Positions 15,524 through 21,472 of a DNA stretch of 32,160 nt are shown here, piece by piece. The notes under the pieces are model-generated. The model saw nothing but the letters and a program-made list of their open reading frames with translations. It had not been told where the DNA came from and ran no database searches. The DNA is from RH-chloro-G1 sp003670575. Lineage in GTDB: Bacteria > Chloroflexota > Dehalococcoidia > UBA2979. Position numbers and translations under genes: made by a program. Within the stretch, counting starts at the first letter, position 1; the number at the start of each line of letters is the position of its first letter. The stretch covers positions 1 to 32,160 of the forward strand of contig CANMOP010000022.1 in assembly GCA_947499615.1 (NCBI GenBank). The letters are read 5' to 3'.

Positions 15524-16059
15524 CTACCGCCCGGCGGCAGTGCAGTTCTTGGTCATCCAGGCTTCGATGTTCTTCCCGGCCTGTTCGAACTTCGGGTCGG
15601 ACATCGCCTCCGCGGCCTTCATCGCAGCCGGGTCGGACGCCATCTTCATGAAGTCGTAGTTGACCTTCGCCATCGCGGTGTTGAATTCGCCGAATGCCTT
15701 CGCGTACAGCTGCAGGTCAGCGCGGATATCCGCCGGTGCGGTTCCGGCGATGGAGTTCAGCGCGCTGCTCGCCTGCTCCAGTGTGGCCTTCATGTCCGTG
15801 GTGCCACCGGCACCTGTTGGCGGTCCAGAGGCACGCTGCGCCTGCGCTGCCGCCTGCCCCCAGCCGCTGCACAACGCCGCCCCGGTGAGCGATCCGCCAC
15901 CCGCCGGTGCGCTGCTGGTACCACGAGCCGTGGCTACAGCGGTGGCGTCCCTGCAGCGGCAGTGCTGGCCGGAGCAGGCGTAGCGGAGTCGCCACAGGCG
16001 CCGAGGATCAGCGTCGTCGCGGCGACAAGGAACAATCGCATGGGTAACGTAGACAACAT
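15524..16059 (-). pseudogene. Small lipoprotein gene with a frameshift
   Basis: From ATG 16059 (AGAGGG upstream) the minus strand encodes a lipoprotein signal: a hydrophobic RLFLVAATTLILGAC with lipobox LGAC, then Ala/Thr/Pro-rich linker. This frame stops at TAG 15934-15936. The natural continuation lies in another frame: an Ala/Gly-rich linker, ALCSGWGQAAAQAQ, then a helical domain (TLEQASSALNSIAG, FGEFNTAMAKVNYDF, KFEQAGKNIEAWMTKNC) ending at 15524. A net one-base deletion or two-base insertion near 15938-15960 would explain it. The helical domain is not recognised. Pseudogene or sequencing error; frameshift within the low-complexity linker makes either plausible. Confidence 0.65.
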
Positions 16060-16182
16060 CAGAGCCCTCTCATTTCGGTACATCCGGCGGCACCCATGGC
16101 ACCGTCGCTTCAGCCAATATCGGCTCCCCGCTGTTCATGCGGCAAGCCATCGGCTACGGGCACGGGCATGGCGGTGCTGGAA

Positions 16183-16188
16183 TATACT
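16183..16188 (+). promoter_or_regulatory. Possible -10 box of the DLH2-FGE unit
   Basis: TATACT in a GC-rich stretch, 49 bases before the DLH2 start codon. No good -35 element lies 16-18 bases upstream, so this is a weak call. Confidence 0.3.
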
Positions 16189-16237
16189 CACCGTCGGATC
16201 ATCGATAGGTGCTCCGCGCTGACCGAAGGGACGAGTC

Positions 16238-16993
16238 ATGACTCAAGGCAACGAGCAACCTCGAGGGCTGGTCGCAGCCGATGTTGGGTTGACCGGGCAC
16301 GGCGGCGAGACCATCGATGGCTACCTCGCACGACCGCTTGGCGATGGCCCGTTTCCGGGTGTCGTCGTGATCCACGAGGCGTTCGGCCTGGTGCAGCACA
16401 CGCGCGAGTTGGCACACCGGTTTGCGGCGGCGGGCTACCTCGCAATCGCGCCGAACTTGTACTCGCGCATGGCACCGTTCGACCCGACCGAGATGCCCGC
16501 GGTGATGCAGGCGATGAACGGCCTGCCCGACGAGCACGCGCTCGGCGACCTGGGCAGCGCGATCGATTACCTTCGGGCGCTGCCGGAGTCCAACGGGAAG
16601 ATTGGCGCCATCGGGCACTGCTCGGGCGGCCGGCACACGATGCTGCTGGCGGCGAACGCGAACATCGACGCAGCGGTCGATTGCTACGGCGGTGGCGTGG
16701 TCACCGAGGACCGCACGGACGCGCGTCCGCGCCCGGTGGTGGACATGGTCGAGAGCATCGGCTGCCCCGTGCTCGGGCTCTTTGGCGAGACCGACCGCAA
16801 CCCGAATCCGGAGCAGGTCGCGGCCCTCGACGCTGCGCTGACTCAGCACGGCAAAGCGCACGAGTTCCACACGTATCCCGCGCCGATCGGGCACGGCTTC
16901 TTCGCCGACTATCGTCCCAGTTACTCGCAGGAGGCAGCTGTCGACGGGTGGAGCCGCATATTCGAGTTCTTCGGGAGGCACCTGCGGCCGTGA
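16238..16993 (+). CDS. Dienelactone-hydrolase-family protein, copy 2 (DLH2)
   Basis: A 251-residue DLH-family alpha/beta-hydrolase. The nucleophile is Cys128 (GHCSGG), the acid is in GETDRN and the His in IGHGFF. Unlike copies 1 and 3, it keeps a Glu (Glu47, in VIHEAFGL) at the place where classical DLH uses Glu36 to activate the Cys. It is thus the copy closest to a true carboxymethylenebutenolidase-type enzyme. The ATG is preceded by GAAGGGACGAG. Its TGA overlaps the GTG of the next gene (GTGA), indicating translational coupling. Substrate unknown. Confidence 0.92.
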   Translation: MTQGNEQPRGLVAADVGLTGHGGETIDGYLARPLGDGPFPGVVVIHEAFGLVQHTRELAHRFAAAGYLAIAPNLYSRMAPFDPTEMPAVMQAMNGLPDEHALGDLGSAIDYLRALPESNGKIGAIGHCSGGRHTMLLAANANIDAAVDCYGGGVVTEDRTDARPRPVVDMVESIGCPVLGLFGETDRNPNPEQVAALDAALTQHGKAHEFHTYPAPIGHGFFADYRPSYSQEAAVDGWSRIFEFFGRHLRP

Positions 16994-18000
16994 CCACCAA
17001 CCTTCGGACGGGCAAGGGGCCCGGCGAGCCGCCCGCCAAGAACATGGTTTGGATCCCCGGGGGCACGTTCTCGATGGGCTCGGATCTCCCGGAGTACCCG
17101 GAGGAGAACCCGTCTCACCACGTCAGCGTGGCCGGGTTCTGGATGGACCGCTCAACGGTGACCGTCTTCGAGTTCCGCCGCTTTGTGCAGGCGACCGACT
17201 ACGTGACCGTCGCCGAGCGTCCGCTGGATCCGGCGTACTACCCGGACATCGATCCGGCCGCGCTCGTCCCCGGTTCGCTCGTCTTCAAGCGCACCGCGGG
17301 CCCGGTGGACCTGACGAGCCTGCACCACTGGTGGTCATACGTTCCGGGCGCGAGCTGGATGCACCCGGAAGGACCGGGGAGCGAGATTCGTGGCCGCGAG
17401 CTGCATCCCGTCGTCCACGTCGCGTGGGAGGACGTGGTCGCGTACGCAGCGTGGGCAGGCAAGGAGCTCCCGAGCGAGGCCGAGTGGGAGTTCGCCGCGC
17501 GAGGTGGGCTGGAGGGCGCCACGTACACCTGGGGCGAGGAGTTCGCGCCGGGCGGGCGGATGATGGCCAACACCTGGCAGGGCGAGTTCCCCTGGCAGAA
17601 CCTCAAGACCGACGGCTACGAGGGCACCGCCCCCGTTGGGTCGTTCCGGCCGAACGGCTACGGACTCGTCGACATGGCGGGGAACGTCTGGGAGTGGACG
17701 GCCGACTTCTACACCCCTCGCCACCCGGACGAGCAGATGGACGGCTGCTGCGTCCCAACCAACCCTCGGGTGATGTCGCCGAACCACTCGTATGACGCGG
17801 GCGACCCCGGCGCGGCGCACATCCCGCGCAAGGTGATCAAGGGCGGTTCCCACCTCTGCGCGCCGAACTACTGCTGGCGCTACCGTCCCGCCGCGAGGCA
17901 GGCGCAGATGGTGGAGAGCGGGATGGCGCACATCGGGTTCCGCTGCGTCATCCGACCGGGGCGCACCACCGCACCCACGACTGTTGATTCCACGCCGTAG
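16990..18000 (+). CDS. Formylglycine-generating-enzyme homologue (SUMF1/EgtB/PvdO family)
   Basis: A 336-residue FGE-sulfatase domain protein. It starts with MVWIPGGTFSMGS and has HPVVHVAWEDVVAYAAWAG, LPSEAEWEFAARGG, YGLVDMAGNVWEWTADF, CCVPTNPR and GGSHLCAPNYCWRYR. The last holds Cys290-x4-Cys295, matching the copper-binding active-site pair of true FGEs (Cys272/Cys277 in the Streptomyces enzyme). It is therefore probably an oxidase that turns a Cys in a sulfatase CxPxR motif into formylglycine, in the cytoplasm since no signal peptide is seen. The open frame upstream of 16990 is a shadow of DLH2; GTG 16990 overlaps the DLH2 stop by four bases, with GGGAGG upstream. No sulfatase gene is present in the window. 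Confidence 0.9.
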   Translation: MTTNLRTGKGPGEPPAKNMVWIPGGTFSMGSDLPEYPEENPSHHVSVAGFWMDRSTVTVFEFRRFVQATDYVTVAERPLDPAYYPDIDPAALVPGSLVFKRTAGPVDLTSLHHWWSYVPGASWMHPEGPGSEIRGRELHPVVHVAWEDVVAYAAWAGKELPSEAEWEFAARGGLEGATYTWGEEFAPGGRMMANTWQGEFPWQNLKTDGYEGTAPVGSFRPNGYGLVDMAGNVWEWTADFYTPRHPDEQMDGCCVPTNPRVMSPNHSYDAGDPGAAHIPRKVIKGGSHLCAPNYCWRYRPAARQAQMVESGMAHIGFRCVIRPGRTTAPTTVDSTP

Positions 18001-18026
18001 TACGGCGTCGGTGCCCCGTACAGAAC

Positions 18027-18062
18027 AAGAGCAGGGCGCCGCGGTTGCGGCGCCCTGCTCTT
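18027..18062. terminator. Bidirectional terminator between FGE and DLH3
   Basis: A perfect 16-bp stem with a GGTT loop, 26 bases after the FGE stop and 30 bases after the minus-strand DLH3 stop. Its A/T-containing outer pairs (AAGA/TCTT) give a short T-tract only in part. It lies between converging genes. Confidence 0.75.
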
Positions 18063-18092
18063 CGAACCTCGAACCGATGCGACCGAGTCGCG

Positions 18093-18848
18093 CTACTGCA
18101 GGTGCTTGGGCAGGAACTCCCAGATCTTGGCCCAGCCGTCCACGGCCTGCTCCTGCCGGTAGGCGGCGCGGTCGTAGTAGAAGAAGCCGTGCGGTGCACC
18201 GTCGTAGCGGTGGAACTCGTACTGCTTCCCCTCCTGCTTCAGGACCTCCTCGTGGACGTTGACCTGCTCCGGAGTGGGGTTACGGTCGTCGTTGCCGAAG
18301 AGGCCGAGGATCGGCGCGGTGACCTGCGCGGTCAGCGTGTGCGGCGAGACCGGACGCATCTCGGTCAGCTCGTCCTGCACCACACCGCCCGGCCAACCCT
18401 CGACGAGTGCATCGACTTCCGTGCCGAGCCGCGCGGCGATGAGGAAGGAGTGGCGCCCGCCGGAGCAGGTGCCGAAGATGCCGACCTTGCCGTTGGAATA
18501 CGGCTGCGCGCGCACCCACTTGAAGGCAGCCTGCGCATCGCCAACCACCTGGTCGTCTGGGACGCCGCCCGCGGCGCGAACCAGCGCGCCAACTTCTTCG
18601 GCGGTGCCGTGGCCGTTGCGCGCATACAAGTTCGGGCAGATCGCTACATAGCCGTGCTGGGCGTAGCGTCGAGTCGCCTCGAAGTACCACTCATCCCAGC
18701 CTGGGGCGTGATGCATGAGAACCATCGAGGGGAACGGGCCGGGGCCTGTCGGACGCGCGACGTATGCATTGATCGTGTCGCCACCGGCGCCGGTGATATT
18801 CACCATCTCGCAGATCATGCCGACCTTGGTGCTTGTGTCCGAAACCAT
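18093..18848 (-). CDS. Dienelactone-hydrolase-family protein, copy 3 (DLH3)
   Basis: A 251-residue DLH-family protein, close to copy 1 along its length (PTGPGPFP, PGWDE, GHGTAEEVG, GTCSGGRH, YEFHRYDGAPHGFFYYDR). The triad is Cys128, Asp in GNDDRN and His in PHGFF. The Glu of classical DLH is replaced by His47 (MHHAPGW), as in copy 1. The ATG is preceded by GAGGAGGA. It converges on the DLH2-FGE pair and has its own upstream region of about 290 bases. Substrate unknown. Confidence 0.92.
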   Translation of the reverse strand: MVSDTSTKVGMICEMVNITGAGGDTINAYVARPTGPGPFPSMVLMHHAPGWDEWYFEATRRYAQHGYVAICPNLYARNGHGTAEEVGALVRAAGGVPDDQVVGDAQAAFKWVRAQPYSNGKVGIFGTCSGGRHSFLIAARLGTEVDALVEGWPGGVVQDELTEMRPVSPHTLTAQVTAPILGLFGNDDRNPTPEQVNVHEEVLKQEGKQYEFHRYDGAPHGFFYYDRAAYRQEQAVDGWAKIWEFLPKHLQ

Positions 18849-19140
18849 GCGCAGAGTCCTCCTCGATCGTTCGTGCGCTCATCCGCCACGCAGCCAATCA
18901 CTGGCACCGGGACGGGCCGTATGTGCTGGCGCGGCCCACATAGTAGCCGCTCCACGAAGTCGATGTGCCCAGGGGAACGAGGGCGCCGCGGCGGGCATCG
19001 GCACCGGGCAGGCGCGCGTGCGTTATGATGCCGCCCGGAGCAGTCGAGGCTGCTCGCCAATGCACCACAGCGCGTATCGACCTGGCCCGACGGCTCGGTC
19101 GGCGAGCGCGACGAACCCATGCGATAGAAGGGTGGCAGCC

Positions 19141-20079
19141 ATGCGCGGAGTCGGCGTGATCGAGTTCGGTGGGCCGGAAGTGCTTCAGGTCGTTGACCTC
19201 CCGGAGGTGCACGCCGGTGCGGGCGAGGTACGCATCCGCGTTCACGCCGCCACGGTGAACCCGACGGACACGTTCATTCGCAACGGAGCGAGGGCGGAAG
19301 CGCTGCGCAAGGATCCGCCGCCGTACATTCCCGGCATGGACATCGCGGGCGTCATCGATGAGATCGGCGCCGGCACCACCACTGACCTCGCCGTCGGCGA
19401 TGCAGTGATGGCGATGGTCGCGCCGTCCGGAACGCACGGCGCGTATCGCGAGAGCATCGTGCTCTCCGCCGACGCCGTCGCCGTCGCGCCCGCACGCTCC
19501 ACGCTCATCGAGGCTGCCACGCTCCCGATGAACGGTCTGACCGCGCGACAGTCGCTGGATCAGCTGGGGCTGCAGCCCGGCCAAACCATCGCGGTCACTG
19601 GCGCCGCGGGGTGCTACGGCGGGTACGTGGTGCAACTGGCGAAGGCCGATGGCCTGCGGGTGATCGCCGATGCGTCCAGCGCCGATGAGCAGCTGGTGCG
19701 CGAGTTGGGCGCGGACATCGTCGTGCCGCGCGGCGACGATATCGCGGCGCAGATCCGGAAGGTCGCGCCGGAGGGCGTCGATGGACTCGCGGATGGCGCA
19801 GCGCAGGGCGCGCTGGCAGTGGGTGCGGTACGCGACGGTGGCAGCTTCGCGTCGGTGCGCGGCTGGGGCGGCGACGGGGAGCGCGGCGTCGTGTTTCATC
19901 GGACATCCGTCCGTGACTACGACCACCGATCCGATCTCCTCGGAGCGCTGCGTCAGCAAGTCGAGGATGGCACCGTGAGCCTGCGCGTCGCTGCAACATT
20001 CCCGCCGGAGCAGGCCGCCGAGGCGCATCGACTGCTCGAGGCCAGGGGCACGCGCGGCCGCTGCGTGATCGTGTTCTGA
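19141..20079 (+). CDS. Quinone-oxidoreductase-like MDR dehydrogenase
   Basis: A 312-residue medium-chain dehydrogenase/reductase of the zinc-free quinone oxidoreductase (QOR/zeta-crystallin) group, which reduce quinones or enones with NADPH. The N-terminal GroES-like fold has FGGPEVLQVVDLPE, VNPTDTFIRNG and PYIPGMDIAGVI. The Rossmann fold follows with VTGAAGCYGGYVVQLAK; no structural or catalytic zinc ligands are seen. The ATG is preceded by AAGGGTGG. The next gene, an MFS carrier, opens around its stop codon, suggesting an operon. Confidence 0.88.
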   Translation: MRGVGVIEFGGPEVLQVVDLPEVHAGAGEVRIRVHAATVNPTDTFIRNGARAEALRKDPPPYIPGMDIAGVIDEIGAGTTTDLAVGDAVMAMVAPSGTHGAYRESIVLSADAVAVAPARSTLIEAATLPMNGLTARQSLDQLGLQPGQTIAVTGAAGCYGGYVVQLAKADGLRVIADASSADEQLVRELGADIVVPRGDDIAAQIRKVAPEGVDGLADGAAQGALAVGAVRDGGSFASVRGWGGDGERGVVFHRTSVRDYDHRSDLLGALRQQVEDGTVSLRVAATFPPEQAAEAHRLLEARGTRGRCVIVF

Positions 20080-20207
20080 CCGCGCCTCGCCCAGCGTCGA
20101 CGTCCGGGTCCGCAAGCACGGACGCGCTGGATCCCACGCGGGCGTCGCGACGGGCCGCGATCCTGACCATCGCGCTGCTGGTCATCTGTCAGAGCTTCCA
20201 GGGACTC

Positions 20208-21338
20208 GTGAACGGGGGCGTCGGCCTCTTCCTGGTGAAGATTCGGGACGACCTGCAGATCACGTTCGCGCAGGGCGGGTGGCTGTCCGCATCGTCGACG
20301 CTGGTCTACGCGTTCATGCAGATACCGGCCGGCTACCTCGTCGATCGATTTGGGCCGCGACGGTTGTTCTTCATCGGCGCGCTGGGGACCACGGTGCTTG
20401 GCCTGTCGTTCGCGATGCTGCGATCGTACGAGTTGCTGCTCGTGAACCAGGCCGTGTCCGGCTTATTCCGCTCGCTGATGTTCGCGCCCGGACTGGTGCT
20501 GATCTCCAGTTGGTTCCCGCCGCAACGGCGCGCGACGGCGATGGGGCTGTTCGTCGCCGGCGGGTTCACGTCGAACATCGTGCTCAACCTGGTCGGCCCG
20601 TTCCTGGAGGCGCACTTCGGCTGGCGCATGCCGTTCTACCTCTTCTCGACACTCGGCTGTCTCGCGGCACTGGCGTACCTGCGGCTCGCGAGCGACCGCC
20701 AGGCGCACGTGCCAGGCTCCGCCGGCATCGGGGAGGCGATGGCGTTATTCCGACTGCCGGTGATGTGGGTGCTGGGCGGGATCCAGTACATCCGCTTCGC
20801 GGTCGCGCTGGGCATCACGTTCTGGCTGCCCACGTTCCTCGTGGTGCAGAAGGGTTTCTCGCTGCCGACGACCGGGGTACTGATCGCGATGTGTGCGCTG
20901 CTCACGGTGCCCGCGAACTTCCTCGGTGGGTATCTCTCGGATCGGTTGCGTAACCCGCTGCTGATCATCGGCGGCTCGCTGGCGATGCTGGCCGTCACCA
21001 CCGCGATGATGGTGGTGACATCGAATACCGCGGTGGTGGTCGGCGCGATGTTCGTGAACGCGATCTTCATCCAGTTCTACTTCGGCCCGTTGTTCGCGGT
21101 TCCGGTCGAACTGTTGGGCGCGCGGCGGGCCGGTGTATCGAGTGGGTTCTCCAACCTCTTCGCGAACCTCGGCGGCTTCACGTTTGCCTACGGCCTCGGT
21201 GCCATCAAGGACGCGACACAGTCGTTCGATGCCGGATTCTACGCGCTCTCGGCGTGCTGCGTCGTCGGCGTGCTGCTTACCCTCGTGCTGGCCTCAATCC
21301 GCCGAGGCTGGACGCCACTGCCCGAAGCTTCGTCCTGA
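20208..21338 (+). CDS. MFS transporter, copy 2 (start uncertain)
   Basis: A carrier of the major facilitator superfamily, with YLVDRFGPRRL between helices 2 and 3 and FLGGYLSDRLRNPLL in the middle. GTG 20208 is the first standard start, giving 376 residues, but it begins inside helix 1. The in-frame sequence upstream (AAILTIALLVICQSFQGLV) is clearly the missing first half of that helix. The frame is open back to 19917 with no ATG, GTG or TTG. A CTG at 20076 overlaps the MDR stop as CTGA and would add 44 residues including the full helix. Either a non-standard start is used or there is a base error upstream. Substrate unknown. Confidence 0.8.
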   Translation: MNGGVGLFLVKIRDDLQITFAQGGWLSASSTLVYAFMQIPAGYLVDRFGPRRLFFIGALGTTVLGLSFAMLRSYELLLVNQAVSGLFRSLMFAPGLVLISSWFPPQRRATAMGLFVAGGFTSNIVLNLVGPFLEAHFGWRMPFYLFSTLGCLAALAYLRLASDRQAHVPGSAGIGEAMALFRLPVMWVLGGIQYIRFAVALGITFWLPTFLVVQKGFSLPTTGVLIAMCALLTVPANFLGGYLSDRLRNPLLIIGGSLAMLAVTTAMMVVTSNTAVVVGAMFVNAIFIQFYFGPLFAVPVELLGARRAGVSSGFSNLFANLGGFTFAYGLGAIKDATQSFDAGFYALSACCVVGVLLTLVLASIRRGWTPLPEASS

Positions 21339-21396
21339 CGCTCGCCTCCAGCCTGAGACCAATCCTCGACGCGAGATCTCTGCGACAGCACTCACG

Positions 21397-21426
21397 TGGA
21401 CAGGAAACTACATATGTAATTACATT
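21397..21426 (+). promoter_or_regulatory. Promoter/operator-like region before SBP B
   Basis: TGGACA (21397-21402) and TACATT (21421-21426) with an 18-base spacer form a possible promoter. A perfect 12-base palindrome ATGTAATTACAT (21414-21425) lies across the end of the spacer and the -10 element, overlapping a second palindrome, TACATATGTA. The GTAATT core and its position over the -10 region match the inverted repeat before SBP A. Confidence 0.4.
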
Positions 21427-21434
21427 GACGCTGT

Positions 21435-21467
21435 CCGAGGCGGCCTCGCCTCGGCTTGCCGAGGAGG
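21435..21467 (+). promoter_or_regulatory. SBP B leader with alternative hairpins over the ribosome binding site
   Basis: CCGAGGCG (21435-21442) pairs with CGCCTCGG (21447-21454) around a GCCT loop. CCTCGGC (21449-21455) can instead pair with GCCGAGG (21458-21464), which is part of the GCCGAGGAGG ribosome binding site. The two structures exclude each other; the first frees the site, the second hides it. This may control translation. The second hairpin has a two-base loop unless its inner pair opens. Confidence 0.4.
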
Positions 21468-21472
21468 TTTCC

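Noticed and set aside
16096..16989. Upstream extension of the FGE frame (634 codons in total)
   Set aside because: The extra part lies in another frame of DLH2 and is Arg-rich without similarity to FGE; the GTG at 16990 is coupled to the DLH2 stop.
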